Assembly: GCA_902581405.1 (NCBI GenBank)
Contig: CACHOJ010000002.1
Span: forward strand, 1 to 64,000
Direction: 5' to 3'
DNA from: an uncultured Pelagibacteraceae bacterium
Lineage (GTDB): Bacteria > Pseudomonadota > Alphaproteobacteria > Pelagibacterales > Pelagibacteraceae
Length of the DNA: 64,000 bases
Part shown: piece after piece, positions 27,641 through 37,878 of the stretch
Position numbering within the stretch: position 1 is the stretch's first letter
Layout of the letters: every line of letters begins with the position of its first letter
Notes under the pieces: generated by a model
Databases searched by the model: none
What the model saw: the letters and a program-made list of their open reading frames with translations, nothing else
Told to the model about the DNA's origin: nothing
Made by a program: the position numbers and the translations under genes

Positions 27641-28775
27641 ATTTATTGTCCTCGATACTGTAAAAATTTAATTGGTGTGTAATAGTATTTTTACTTATTT
27701 CAAAAATCCCTATCTTTCCTTTAAACTTATTTTTCTTATAAAAAATATTTTTTGAAATTCGAAAATCATTTTCATATATTAAAAAATATACTAATCCAAT
27801 CAAATCGTAACTTAAGAATGAAAGTTGATCTCCATCTAAGCCGTATGTATTTTTAAAATCTTTCATAAAAATTTCATAGTTGTTTTTGTTAATTGACGGA
27901 AAATATATTGGATGAATTGTGGTTTCTCTTAAAAGACTTTTATCAAACCATTGATTTAAAGTAATGTAAGATACTCTTTTTGACGAAACGTCTGTATAAA
28001 GAAGTGAGGTCGCTACGCTTTTTAAGTTTTCATCAAAGTCAGCTATAACAACAGAGTCAAAATCAATGCTTCCTAAAGTATCTTTTTTCTTTAAATTTTG
28101 TATTTTTTTTTCTTTGTCTTTAAATGATAGCTTTTCTAATCTATCTATTTCACTCTTTAGATTACTTTTTCTTTGTTCATATTTTGTTAATTCTTCAATT
28201 TGTTTAGTTAATCTTGTTGGTTCTCTGTCGTAATAAAATACTTCTTTGTATTCAATATTTGTTTTTTTAATCGCAGTTTCTATTTCTTTTTTAAATTCTG
28301 ATCTTGGAATTAAAAAAATACTCTTTGATAAATTTATTTTATCGTTGAATTTCTTGATGGTTTGGATTTGTGATACTGCATTCACACCTGCACTTATTAC
28401 GTTTTTTGGATTATCAATTAACTTGTTGGTAAATGATATAAAAGTAACATCCTTTAAATCATCAAGATATTTATTACTTTCATTAAAAACAGGTCCTATA
28501 ATTATTCTAATACCATCATTATATAAGTCTTTTGAAACTTTAAGCGCATCAATTGGATTAGACTTAGTATCTTTTGGAATTATTTCGATTCTCTCATCGC
28601 CAATTTTATTTACTGCCATCCTTATAGATTTTATAATTCTATCACCAATCATAAAATTTTCTCCACTCAGAGGAACAATTAATCCAATCTTAATCTTTTC
28701 AGATGCGCTAGCACTATGAATTAGAGGATATAGATTCAAAAAAAAACATAATAATATTTTAATAAAAGTTTTCAT
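27624..28775 (-). CDS. Periplasmic LpoA/receptor-type ligand-binding protein
   Basis: The 383 residues start with a signal peptide cleaved after ASA (HSASASEKIKIG). The mature protein opens KIGLIVPLSGENFMIGD, the type I periplasmic-binding fold shared by branched-chain amino acid receptors and the penicillin-binding protein activator LpoA. A charged helical insertion lies near residues 190-230. The position beside rsmI (as with lpoA in other proteobacteria) favours an LpoA-like role in peptidoglycan synthesis; a transporter receptor is less likely as no permease is near. Confidence 0.75.
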   Translation of the reverse strand: MKTFIKILLCFFLNLYPLIHSASASEKIKIGLIVPLSGENFMIGDRIIKSIRMAVNKIGDERIEIIPKDTKSNPIDALKVSKDLYNDGIRIIIGPVFNESNKYLDDLKDVTFISFTNKLIDNPKNVISAGVNAVSQIQTIKKFNDKINLSKSIFLIPRSEFKKEIETAIKKTNIEYKEVFYYDREPTRLTKQIEELTKYEQRKSNLKSEIDRLEKLSFKDKEKKIQNLKKKDTLGSIDFDSVVIADFDENLKSVATSLLYTDVSSKRVSYITLNQWFDKSLLRETTIHPIYFPSINKNNYEIFMKDFKNTYGLDGDQLSFLSYDLIGLVYFLIYENDFRISKNIFYKKNKFKGKIGIFEISKNTITHQLNFYSIEDNKFKKIF

Positions 28776-28811
28776 TTAAGTTCTAATAATATATTTAAGT
28801 AAATAATTCAT

Positions 28812-29663
28812 ATGAATGCAAACAATAATAAATTTAAACCTGGGCTATATTGTGTTGCTACACCCATAGGAAATATGGGAGATATTACATTAAGAGCTAT
28901 TGAAATTTTAAACCAATCAGATTTAATTTTATGTGAAGATACAAGAGTTTCAAAAAAAATTCTTCAAAAGTATGAGATAAATAAAAAACTTATTTCAAAC
29001 CATAAATTTAATGAAACTAAGAATTTAAATTTAATTTTAGAAGTTCTTAAAGATAAAAAAATAGTATCTTTAATCTCAGATGCTGGCACACCTGCTATCT
29101 CAGATCCAGGAAAAATACTTGTAAATGAATGTATTAAAAATAAGATAGATATTTTTCCTATCCCTGGCGCATCCGCACCAATTGCTGGATTATCAATAAG
29201 TGGGTTTTCAGATAATTTTTATTTCTGTGGATTTATTCCTGAAAAAAAAAATGAAATAAAAAAATTGTTTCAAAATTTATCATCTCTTGAATCCTCAATT
29301 ATATTTTTTGTTTCACCAAATAAATTAAATAAAAGAATTGATGACATAAAAGAATTTTTTTTTAATAGAGACGTTTTAATTTGTAGAGAAATTTCAAAAT
29401 ATCATGAAGAATATATTAGAACAACTGTTAAAGAGTTATCTAACATTAACTTTTCGAGAAAAGGTGAAATAACGGTAGTTATTTCAGAAATAAAAAAAGA
29501 AAAATTAGGTTTCAAAGTACTTGAAGAATCAGATAAAAAAAAAATTAACAAATTAATTAAAAAAATGTCTATTAAAGATATTGTAAAAAAAATTTCAGAA
29601 GACAGAAAAATTTCAAAAAAATTAATCTACAATTATTGTCTCGAAATAAAAAATGAGTCTTAA
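28812..29663 (+). CDS. rsmI: 16S rRNA (cytidine-2'-O) methyltransferase RsmI
   Basis: RsmI methylates the ribose of C1402 of 16S rRNA. The 283 residues show the tetrapyrrole-methylase fold: ATPIGNMGDITLRA near residue 17, CEDTRVSKKIL near 40, SDAGTPAISDPG near 89 and PIPGASAPIAGLSISG near 117. It is divergent from the LpoA-like gene and overlaps the BON-domain lipoprotein by 11 bases. The yraN gene usually found here is absent. Confidence 0.96.
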   Translation: MNANNNKFKPGLYCVATPIGNMGDITLRAIEILNQSDLILCEDTRVSKKILQKYEINKKLISNHKFNETKNLNLILEVLKDKKIVSLISDAGTPAISDPGKILVNECIKNKIDIFPIPGASAPIAGLSISGFSDNFYFCGFIPEKKNEIKKLFQNLSSLESSIIFFVSPNKLNKRIDDIKEFFFNRDVLICREISKYHEEYIRTTVKELSNINFSRKGEITVVISEIKKEKLGFKVLEESDKKKINKLIKKMSIKDIVKKISEDRKISKKLIYNYCLEIKNES

Positions 29664-30246
29664 AAAAATAACAATATTGATTAGTTTTATAATCCTGTCA
29701 GGTTGTGTTGGTTATTCTTCAACAGGTGTCTTAGGAACTGGAGTTTCTATTGCATTGGATCCAAGAAGTTTTGGTACTCAAATAGACGATTCAATAATGC
29801 AACAAAATTTAAGAGCAAAACTTTTAGCCACTAATAAAAGTTATATTATTTCAGTAAAAACAAAAATTCTTGATGGCAGAATATTTCTTACTGGTAAAGT
29901 TAATTCAGTCGAAGACAAACTTAAAATTACTAAATTAGCTTGGGAGATCAAAGGTGCTAGATCAGTAAATAATGACTTGCGAATTAAAGAAGAATTTAAT
30001 TTTAAAAGATCTGCTAAAGATTTACTTATAACATCACAACTTAGAGCGGCTTTAATAAGTAATAAAAAAATTAAATCAGTTAACTACAATATCGATACAT
30101 ATAAAAAGAAAATTTATATTTATGGTATATCACAAAACAAAATGGAGAGAGACGAGGTAACCAAAGAAGCCAAACAAATTTTAGATGTTAAAGATGTAAT
30201 TACAAGTATCTTTCTAGTCGATGACCTGAGAGTTGTAAAAAAATAA
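29653..30246 (+). CDS. BON-domain lipoprotein, DolP (YraP)-like
   Basis: The 197 residues start with a lipoprotein signal ending in the lipobox LSGC (Cys about residue 18). Two BON domains follow, about residues 45-115 (DGRIFLTGKVNSVEDKLK) and 120-195 (KIYIYGISQNKMERDEV). This is the layout of DolP, an outer-membrane lipoprotein that supports BAM activity and envelope integrity. It is translationally coupled to rsmI, as dolP lies near rsmI in enterobacteria, which supports the call. Confidence 0.85.
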   Translation: MSLKKITILISFIILSGCVGYSSTGVLGTGVSIALDPRSFGTQIDDSIMQQNLRAKLLATNKSYIISVKTKILDGRIFLTGKVNSVEDKLKITKLAWEIKGARSVNNDLRIKEEFNFKRSAKDLLITSQLRAALISNKKIKSVNYNIDTYKKKIYIYGISQNKMERDEVTKEAKQILDVKDVITSIFLVDDLRVVKK

Positions 30247-30253
30247 TATTATA

Positions 30254-32542
30254 TTATATTTTTTTTTTATAATTTATAACTCCAGCCGAGTAAGCAGCAA
30301 CGGATGCCAAATTTAAAATTTCAGACGTAGATGATCTTAAAGGAGCTATTTCTATTGGTTGAGCAAGACCAATTAGTAATGGTCCTATAACTTTGGCACC
30401 ACCTAGAGTTTTCATAATTTTATATGAGATTGCTGCACTATGTTGGCCTGGCATTATTAAAACATTTGCATTTCCCACAATTTCTGAAAAAGGATATAAT
30501 TTAGAATATTCTTCATCTAAAGCCACATCAGGTTGCATATCGCCATCAAATTTAAAATCTACTTTTCTTTTTTTTAATATTTCTACTGCATCTCTAATGT
30601 GTTTTGTTCTACTTGTGATTGGTTGACCAAATGTTGAATGAGATAAGAAAGCTACTCTTGGATTAAATCCAAATAGTCTTACCACTCTAGATGCAGATAT
30701 TGCTATATCTGCTAGTTCTGCAGACGAAGGATATTCATTTACAGACGTATCGCCGATAAATACTGTTTTGCCCTTACTAACTATCATGTTCAATCCAAAC
30801 ATTATTTCACCTTCTCTAGGGGGTATAACTTTTTTAATTTTTTCTAATGATTGAGAGTATCTTCTTGTATTTCCAGTAACCATTGCGTCTGCATCTCCAA
30901 ATTCAACCATACAAGAAGCCCAGATTACTCTATCATTTCTAATTATTCGATCACAATCTCTCTCAAGTAAGCCTTGCTCTCTATGCATTTTTTTAAATAA
31001 AAATTTAACGTATTTATCTCTCATTTTTTTATCAGTAGAATTTACTATTTTAATATCAAGGTTTTCCCTATATCCAATATCCTTCAATCTTTGTTTAACT
31101 ATATTTTCCTTTGCAACAATTATAGGAGTTCCAAGTCCACTATTTTTAAATGCAATCGCAGCTTTGAGTGTATTCTCATCCTCTCCATCAGCAAAAACAA
31201 CTGTTTTTTGTTTTTTTTTAATTTGGGAATTTATCCCTTGAAGTATAGTCACTGATGGATCTAATCTTTGTTTTAATTGTTCTGAGTATAAATTGAAGTT
31301 ATCAATATTTTTTCTTGCAACCCCAGTTTTAATAGCAGCTTTTGCTACTGCTACTGGAATCACGCTTATTAGTCTTGGATCAAATGTAGATGGTATAATA
31401 TAATTTTTTCCATATCTTGGTCGATCTCCCCCCATTGCAGCCGTAACTTCGTCAGGAACTCTTTCTCTTGCTAACTTTGCAATTGCGTATGCAGCAGCAA
31501 TTTTCATTTCCTCATTGATTGTTTTTGCCCTCACATCAAGTGCCCCCCTAAATATATAAGGGAAACCAATTAAATTATTAACCTGGTTTGCATAATCAGA
31601 TCTTCCCGTAGCCATAATTACATCTTTTCTTATTTTATATACTTCTTCAGGTAGAATTTCTGGAACAGGGTTAGCACAAGCAAATATGATTGGATTTTTT
31701 GCCATTCGTTTAATCATTTCTTTTTTAAGTATACCTGCAGATGATAAGCCTAAAAATACATCAGCATTTTTTAGTGCATCATAAAGATTCTTGCTTTTTG
31801 TTTCCCTAGAATATTTTAATTTCCATTTATTTAATCCTTTTCTTTTAGAATTTATTACTCCCTTACTATCTATCATGGTTAAATTATTTTTTTTTACTCC
31901 TAACTTTATAAATAAATCTGAACATGCCATTGCAGACGCACCAGCACCATTTACAACAACCTTAATCTTAGAAATTTTTTTTTTTGTAATATCTATCGAA
32001 TTAATAAGTGCAGCAGAGGTTATTATTGCAGTACCATGCTGGTCATCATGAAATACTGGAATATCCAGTAATTTTTTTAAATTCTCTTCAATTATAAAAC
32101 ATTGCGGAGCAGCGATATCTTCAAGATTAATACCGCCAAAGCTTACAGCAAAATTTTTTATACTATTAACTATTTCAGTAGGGTCATTACTATCAATTTC
32201 TAAATCTATCGCATCTATATCAGCAAATCTTTTAAATAAAACTGCTTTACCTTCCATAACAGGCTTTGAGGCGATTGCCCCTAAATTACCAAGTCCCAAA
32301 ATTGCTGAACCATTACTTATTACAGCAACTAAATTACCTTTAGTGGTATAATCATATGCTCGATCTGAATTTTTATAAATTTCTTTTACTGGCGCCGCAA
32401 CACCTGGAGAGTATGCTAAGGCCAGGTCTCGTTTTGAAGTCATTGGTTTTGACGAATTTATCTCAATCTTGCCAGATTTATTTGAATAATGAAACTCAAG
32501 AGCTTCTTTATCTGAATAATGTTCAATTTTATTTTTTTTCAT
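30254..32542 (-). CDS. maeB: NADP-dependent malic enzyme with phosphotransacetylase-like domain
   Basis: The enzyme converts malate to pyruvate and CO2 with NADP. Starting at the ATG at 32542 it has 762 residues (MKKNKIEHYSDKEAL). The longer frame from 32617 would add 25 odd hydrophobic residues and run over the divergent murJ start, so I reject it. Residues 1-390 are the malic domain (AYSPGVAAPV near 45, DIAAPQCFIIEE near 135, FHDDQHGTAI near 160). Residues about 430-762 resemble phosphate acetyltransferase and are thought to regulate the enzyme with acetyl-CoA, as in MaeB. Confidence 0.95.
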   Translation of the reverse strand: MKKNKIEHYSDKEALEFHYSNKSGKIEINSSKPMTSKRDLALAYSPGVAAPVKEIYKNSDRAYDYTTKGNLVAVISNGSAILGLGNLGAIASKPVMEGKAVLFKRFADIDAIDLEIDSNDPTEIVNSIKNFAVSFGGINLEDIAAPQCFIIEENLKKLLDIPVFHDDQHGTAIITSAALINSIDITKKKISKIKVVVNGAGASAMACSDLFIKLGVKKNNLTMIDSKGVINSKRKGLNKWKLKYSRETKSKNLYDALKNADVFLGLSSAGILKKEMIKRMAKNPIIFACANPVPEILPEEVYKIRKDVIMATGRSDYANQVNNLIGFPYIFRGALDVRAKTINEEMKIAAAYAIAKLARERVPDEVTAAMGGDRPRYGKNYIIPSTFDPRLISVIPVAVAKAAIKTGVARKNIDNFNLYSEQLKQRLDPSVTILQGINSQIKKKQKTVVFADGEDENTLKAAIAFKNSGLGTPIIVAKENIVKQRLKDIGYRENLDIKIVNSTDKKMRDKYVKFLFKKMHREQGLLERDCDRIIRNDRVIWASCMVEFGDADAMVTGNTRRYSQSLEKIKKVIPPREGEIMFGLNMIVSKGKTVFIGDTSVNEYPSSAELADIAISASRVVRLFGFNPRVAFLSHSTFGQPITSRTKHIRDAVEILKKRKVDFKFDGDMQPDVALDEEYSKLYPFSEIVGNANVLIMPGQHSAAISYKIMKTLGGAKVIGPLLIGLAQPIEIAPLRSSTSEILNLASVAAYSAGVINYKKKI

Positions 32543-32591
32543 TTTTAAAATTAAATATACTATTAAGGTAAATTTAGGACTAATATTATTT

Positions 32592-34121
32592 ATGAACCTC
32601 ATTAAGTCAACAAGCACATTTAGTCTATTTGTTTTATTAAGTAGAGCTCTTGGTTACATAAGGGATTTTTTTATAGCAATATATCTTGGATCAGGTCCAT
32701 TAGCAGATGCTTTTTTTGTAGCCTTTAGAATTCCAAATACTTTCAGAAGACTATTCTCAGAAGGAACATTTAATGCAGCTTTTGTTCCTTCTTATTCTTC
32801 AGAACTTCTAAAAGGAAGAAGAAATGCAAACTCATTCGCAAACACAATTTTTAATTTGTTGTTATTAGGATTATTTTTCACAATCCTAATAATTGAAATA
32901 TTTATGCCAGCATTTATTAAAATTATTGCTCCAGGGTTTTCAAATGACACAGATAAATTAAATATTGCAATTACTTTAACCAGAATTACTTTTCCATTTT
33001 TATTTTTTGTAAGTTTGGCATCTTTTTTTTCAGCAATTTTAAATTCTCATAATAAATTCGCTGCTGCAGCAGCGGCCCCAATAATCCTTAATGTATTATT
33101 AATAATTTGTTTGTTTTATGCAGAAAATTTTAATGATAATTTAGTTTTTTATTTATCTTATACCGTCACTATTGCAGGGGCTCTTCAATTTATTTTCTTA
33201 TTATTATTTGTAAAAAAATACTTTGTAATAAATATAAATTTTAATTTAAAAATAAATGAAAAAACTAAAAACTTTTTTTCTAAACTTTTACCAAGCATTT
33301 TTTCATCCGGTGTAACCCAAATAAATATTTTAGTTGGAACAATCATTGCATCTTTTCAAGCAAGTGCAGTTTCATATTTATATTATGCAGATAGAATTTA
33401 TCAGATAAATTTAGCAATAGCTGGTATTGCTATTGGTACTGTAATACTTCCAAACCTGAGTCGACATATTAAAAATAATAATTCTTTAAAAACTATTGAA
33501 CTTCAAAACAAAGCATTAGAGCTTAGTTTATTTTTAAGTTTACCCGCATCACTTGCACTTATGGTTGGTTCAGAGCAAATAACATCTGCTTTATTTGGAT
33601 ATGGTTCTTTTGATCAGATAAGTGTTAATAACTCCGCAAAGGCTTTATTCTATTTTTCTTTTGGACTACCTGCATTTTCTTTGATTAAAATATTTTCAAC
33701 TTTTTTATTTGCCAGAAATGATACTAAAACACCATTTAGATATTCGTTAATTTCTGTAATTTTAAATATAATAATAAGTTTAACGTTTTTTTCACAAGTA
33801 GGTTTCATTATTATACCAATCGCAACAACAATTTCTTCATGGTTTAATGGAATTATTCTATTAATTTTTGTGATAAATAAAAATTATTTTATATTTAAAT
33901 CTAATTTTTTAATTCAAATAACGAAAATTATTTTCTCAAATACTATATCAATTTTTATTTTTTATTTTTTGATAAATTTTCTAGCGAGTTCATTAGACTA
34001 TGCAAATAATTTTAAGTTTATTTATATTATATTAATTGTTTTATTAACTTTCGTTTCATACATTGGGCTTTCAATTATTATAAAAGCCTTTAAAATTTCG
34101 GATATTAATTTAAAGTATTGA
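32592..34121 (+). CDS. murJ: Lipid II flippase MurJ
   Basis: MurJ flips lipid II across the inner membrane for peptidoglycan synthesis. The 509 residues form about fourteen membrane helices. The MATE/MVF signatures are visible: SRALGYIRDFFIA near residue 18, DAFFVAFRIPNTFRRLFSEG near 39 with essential Arg residues, and APIILNV further on. It starts 49 bases from the divergent maeB start and is followed three bases later by trpS. Confidence 0.96.
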   Translation: MNLIKSTSTFSLFVLLSRALGYIRDFFIAIYLGSGPLADAFFVAFRIPNTFRRLFSEGTFNAAFVPSYSSELLKGRRNANSFANTIFNLLLLGLFFTILIIEIFMPAFIKIIAPGFSNDTDKLNIAITLTRITFPFLFFVSLASFFSAILNSHNKFAAAAAAPIILNVLLIICLFYAENFNDNLVFYLSYTVTIAGALQFIFLLLFVKKYFVININFNLKINEKTKNFFSKLLPSIFSSGVTQINILVGTIIASFQASAVSYLYYADRIYQINLAIAGIAIGTVILPNLSRHIKNNNSLKTIELQNKALELSLFLSLPASLALMVGSEQITSALFGYGSFDQISVNNSAKALFYFSFGLPAFSLIKIFSTFLFARNDTKTPFRYSLISVILNIIISLTFFSQVGFIIIPIATTISSWFNGIILLIFVINKNYFIFKSNFLIQITKIIFSNTISIFIFYFLINFLASSLDYANNFKFIYIILIVLLTFVSYIGLSIIIKAFKISDINLKY

Positions 34122-34124
34122 TAG

Positions 34125-35126
34125 ATGTCGAAAAAAATTTTTTCTGGTGTTCAACCTACAGGCAATCTTCATTTAGGTAACTATCTTGGTGCTATTAAAA
34201 ATTTTGTTGAATTAAATAATGATAAAGATAATGAGTGTATATTTTGTGTTGTAGATTTGCATGCAATAACCGTTAAGCAGGATAAAGATGAATTAAAGAA
34301 TAATATTCGTGAAACTGCTGCAACTTTTATCGCTAGTGGCATTGATCCAAATAAAAGTATTATTTTTAACCAATCAAAAGTTCATGCACATGCCGAAGGT
34401 TCATGGATTTTAAGTTGCATGGCTCCGATGGGATGGTTAAACAGAATGACACAATTTAAAGAAAAGGCTGGCAAAGATAAAGAAAAAGCATCTGTTGGGC
34501 TTTATATTTATCCTATTTTAATGGCTAGCGATATATTACTTTATGATGCTACACATGTTCCAGTTGGAGAAGATCAGAAACAACATTTAGAGTTAACAAG
34601 AGATATTGCTCAAAAATTTAATAAAGATTTTAATTCTGAAAACTTTCTAAAAGTTCCAGAGCCATTGATAAAAAAAAATTTTTCAAGAATAATGAGTTTA
34701 AAAGATGGTTTAAAAAAAATGAGTAAATCAGATCCATCAGATCTTAGTAGAATTAATTTAACTGATACAAAGGATGAAATTGTTAATAAAATTAAAAAAG
34801 CAAAGACGGATTCTTTTTCAATTCCTAATGAAGAACAAAAATTAAAAGATAGGCCTGAAGCCGAAAATCTTTTAGGTATATACTCTAGCATTGCTGATCA
34901 AACTTTAGAAAAGACATTAGATCAATTTGGAGGTAAAAATTTTTCAGAATTAAAGAGTCAATTAGCTGAAATTTTATCAAACAAAATTTATCCAATCTCA
35001 GATGAGATAAAAAAATTAATTAATGACAAAAAATATTTGGATAAAATTTTGTCAGACGGAGCAGATAAAGCAGAACAAATTGCAGGAAAAAAAATACAAG
35101 AAATGAAGAAAATAATAGGTTTTTAA
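34125..35126 (+). CDS. trpS: Tryptophanyl-tRNA synthetase
   Basis: TrpS charges tRNA-Trp. The 333 residues have the class I HIGH-type motif in [16 protein letters not shown] near residue 10 and the KMSKS loop as [14 protein letters not shown] near residue 197. Length matches bacterial TrpS. It follows murJ by three bases and is 39 bases before the NfuA-like gene, the usual alphaproteobacterial order murJ-trpS-nifU. Confidence 0.98.
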   Translation: MSKKIFSGVQPTGNLHLGNYLGAIKNFVELNNDKDNECIFCVVDLHAITVKQDKDELKNNIRETAATFIASGIDPNKSIIFNQSKVHAHAEGSWILSCMAPMGWLNRMTQFKEKAGKDKEKASVGLYIYPILMASDILLYDATHVPVGEDQKQHLELTRDIAQKFNKDFNSENFLKVPEPLIKKNFSRIMSLKDGLKKMSKSDPSDLSRINLTDTKDEIVNKIKKAKTDSFSIPNEEQKLKDRPEAENLLGIYSSIADQTLEKTLDQFGGKNFSELKSQLAEILSNKIYPISDEIKKLINDKKYLDKILSDGADKAEQIAGKKIQEMKKIIGF

Positions 35127-35165
35127 AAATCTTTAAATTTAAAAATTTATAGTTATATAAGAATA

Positions 35166-35708
35166 ATGTTTATCCAAACACAAGATACACCAAATCCAAA
35201 TTCCCTAAAATTTATAATAGGAAAAGGAGTATCAAACGATGGTCCATATGAATTTTTAAATGAAAAGCAGACTAATATTCCTTTATTAAAAAATATTTTA
35301 ACAATTAGGGGTGTTACAGGAATTTTTTTAAGTGAAGATTTTTTATCTATCAATAAATCTCAGGATGAAAAATGGGAAAATATTAAGCATATAGTAATTT
35401 CACTTCTTAACGAGTATTATGAGGAAGGTAATGAGTTTATAATTAATAAACAAACAACATCCGGTGATCAGAAAGATTATGGCGAAATCGAAAATAAAAT
35501 AATAAAAATTTTAGAAACTAAAATCAGACCTGCGGTTGCGAGAGATGGAGGTGATATAACTTTTAAAGAATTTAAAGACGGAAAAGTTACCGTTATATTA
35601 AAAGGTAGTTGTTCAGGATGTCCATCTTCAACTTTAACTTTAAAACAAGGAGTACAAAATTTACTTTGTCATTATATTCCTGAAGTTAAAGAAGTTTTAG
35701 CTGTATAA
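35166..35708 (+). CDS. NfuA-type iron-sulfur scaffold/carrier
   Basis: The 180 residues have an Nfu N-terminal domain (MFIQTQDTPNPNSLKFI) and a NifU C-terminal domain with the cluster-binding CxxC in KGSCSGCPSSTLTLK near residue 154. Such proteins carry [4Fe-4S] clusters to target enzymes; MiaB, encoded 3 kb downstream, is a typical client. No oddity. Confidence 0.93.
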   Translation: MFIQTQDTPNPNSLKFIIGKGVSNDGPYEFLNEKQTNIPLLKNILTIRGVTGIFLSEDFLSINKSQDEKWENIKHIVISLLNEYYEEGNEFIINKQTTSGDQKDYGEIENKIIKILETKIRPAVARDGGDITFKEFKDGKVTVILKGSCSGCPSSTLTLKQGVQNLLCHYIPEVKEVLAV

Positions 35709-35746
35709 TATCGTTACAATCAATTATAAAGAATCAATTAAAAAAA

Positions 35747-36826
35747 ATGAAAAAAAAAAATTTTAAAAAAAATAGTGGTAGTAATCAAAGTTTTTTTAAA
35801 ACATTATTTTTAAGTTTAATATTAATTTCAGTTTTTTCGATCTTACCTAATTCAATCAATTTTATTAAAAATAATTTTAAATCTAATGAAATTGTAATTA
35901 ATTCTTCTAAACAAAGTTTTGAAGAAATATTAGATACAGAGAATAAAAAAAATAAACTAATTAAAAATTCAACAAAGGATAGATTTTCTTGGAATATTTT
36001 TGAGGATATTGATGTTTTTGGTAAAGATGAAGAGGATAAAGACCCTCAAAGGTTAAGTGCCTCAACTATTGAAGAGTTGTTCAAAGATAATGGATATAAT
36101 CTTGAAAAAGTAAAAAAAACAAAATTAGTGAATGCTGGAAACCAGCTTACAAGACTTCCAAAAGAACTTAAAAATATCGAAAGTCCTAAAAAAAGAAAAA
36201 AATTATTTATTCAAATTGTTTTACCACTTATTATTGAAGAAAATCTAAAAATAAGATTTGATCGTAAAAAACTTTTTCAAATTTTAAACAAAAATAATAC
36301 AACTGAACGTGACAAAGCTTGGCTTGATCTAAAATTCAAACAATATGGAATAAAAAATAGAGATCTTTCAAAACTTAAAATAAGAATGGATGAAATTCCA
36401 GTCTCATTAGCAATAGCACAGGCTGCTAAAGAAACAGGATGGGGAAGTTCAAGATTTGCACAAGAGGGTAATGCATTATTTGGGCAATGGACATGGTCTG
36501 GAGAAGGTATTAAACCTTTAGATCTTGAAAAAGATAAAAAGCATAAAGTTGCAAAATTTAAAATCCTTAAAGCTTCAGTAAGAGCATATCAAAGAAATCT
36601 TAACACACATTCTAGTTATATTGAATTTAGAACTGAACGTGCAATTCAAAGAGACAACGAAGAAAAATTAAATAGTCTTAAACTTGTGAATTATTTGGAA
36701 AAATACGCAGAAACTGGAAAAGAATATACAGAAGTTTTAAAAAAAATAATTACTCAAAATAATTTAACTGATTTTGATGATGTTGAAATTTTACCTACAA
36801 GTTTAAAAATGAAAAACTTAATTTAA
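35747..36826 (+). CDS. Bax-like glucosaminidase-domain protein
   Basis: The 359 residues start with a basic stretch and one membrane anchor (about residues 17-38), so the rest lies in the periplasm. The C-terminal half (about 190-340) is a glucosaminidase domain with SLAIAQAAKETGWGSSRFA, holding the catalytic Glu, and GNALFGQWTW. It should cleave peptidoglycan glycan bonds. Related to E. coli Bax. Its end overlaps the convergent polysaccharide deacetylase by four bases. Confidence 0.88.
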   Translation: MKKKNFKKNSGSNQSFFKTLFLSLILISVFSILPNSINFIKNNFKSNEIVINSSKQSFEEILDTENKKNKLIKNSTKDRFSWNIFEDIDVFGKDEEDKDPQRLSASTIEELFKDNGYNLEKVKKTKLVNAGNQLTRLPKELKNIESPKKRKKLFIQIVLPLIIEENLKIRFDRKKLFQILNKNNTTERDKAWLDLKFKQYGIKNRDLSKLKIRMDEIPVSLAIAQAAKETGWGSSRFAQEGNALFGQWTWSGEGIKPLDLEKDKKHKVAKFKILKASVRAYQRNLNTHSSYIEFRTERAIQRDNEEKLNSLKLVNYLEKYAETGKEYTEVLKKIITQNNLTDFDDVEILPTSLKMKNLI

Positions 36827-37878
36827 TTTAGTGTAAATTGAGTACCAAACCATCTCCATCCCTCATTATCTTGCATAGAACAATTAATTCTTCCTCTTCT
36901 AGGTAAAAATTTTTCAGTAAAGACAACCTCAATTTTTTTATCTTTATAGTTTAATTGTGAATTTTTCCATTCACCACCCTCATTTGAGAAACAATTAATT
37001 TTACTTATATTTGTTTGTTCCTTAAAAAACTCTATGATAAGTAATGGTGGATTATTAGAGTCTAATAAAAATTTATCTTCCGGAATAAGATTTTTATATT
37101 GAATTGGTAAGAGATTTATCAAAAAATTAAATCTATCTAGATCTCCATATTTTTCATTAATTGGAAACCTTGGTAATTCATATTTATCTTTATTTAAATC
37201 TATAACTCCAGAATGTTGACCAAATGCGTAATCAAATTTATTAGAAATAAATTCTTTTTGTTCTAAACTGTATTCACCAAATGGATAGGAAAAAAATTTA
37301 GGATTATAATTAAGTTTTTTTTCAAATATTTTAATTGATCTATTAATATCTCTCTTAAAATCTTCAAATTTATATTTTATTAGATATTCATGAGAGTGAG
37401 AGTGATTTCCAATAAATACATAATCCTCTTTTGATATTTCAATTATCTCCTCCCAATTCATATACCCATTTTTACCAACAGTTTCTGTTGAAACAAATAA
37501 AATAAAAGGAATTTTATTTTCTTTTAAAATAGGCCATGCATTTAAATAAAAAGAAGAAAAGGCATCATCAATTGTAAGTAAAATTTTTTTCTCTTTACTT
37601 ACATTATTAAATTCAAATTCAAAATTTTTTGGATCTAAAAAAGATAAGTTATTTTTCTTGATAATATCTATATGATTTTGAAATATATCAATTTTTATAT
37701 TAGTTGAGGGATATTTATTTTCCTCAAATCTATGATACATCAGAGCTAATATTCCTTTTTCATCAGCTTCATATTTTTTGTTTACAGTTTCTGCAGAAGC
37801 ATTTAAAAAAAATAAATAAAAAATGATAAATTTAATTATTGATGCTGCTAATGAAAAAATTGTATTTGTGATCATCAC
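36823..37878 (-). CDS. Secreted polysaccharide deacetylase-family protein
   Basis: The 351 residues begin with a signal peptide cleaved after NASA (residue 29). The NodB-type fold shows LLTIDDAFSSF near residue 100 (Asp pair), IGNHSHSHEYL near 156 with the zinc His residues, and FSYPFGEYS near 195. A C-terminal 90-residue part is not part of the catalytic domain. Target could be peptidoglycan or another envelope glycan. The signal peptide can only be encoded by overlapping the divergent tsaB start by 56 bases; no later start keeps it. Confidence 0.87.
   Translation of the reverse strand: MMITNTIFSLAASIIKFIIFYLFFLNASAETVNKKYEADEKGILALMYHRFEENKYPSTNIKIDIFQNHIDIIKKNNLSFLDPKNFEFEFNNVSKEKKILLTIDDAFSSFYLNAWPILKENKIPFILFVSTETVGKNGYMNWEEIIEISKEDYVFIGNHSHSHEYLIKYKFEDFKRDINRSIKIFEKKLNYNPKFFSYPFGEYSLEQKEFISNKFDYAFGQHSGVIDLNKDKYELPRFPINEKYGDLDRFNFLINLLPIQYKNLIPEDKFLLDSNNPPLLIIEFFKEQTNISKINCFSNEGGEWKNSQLNYKDKKIEVVFTEKFLPRRGRINCSMQDNEGWRWFGTQFTLN

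Noticed and set aside
32543-32617. Longer malic enzyme start
   Set aside because: It would overlap the divergent murJ start and adds hydrophobic residues not seen in the family; the ATG at 32542 fits.
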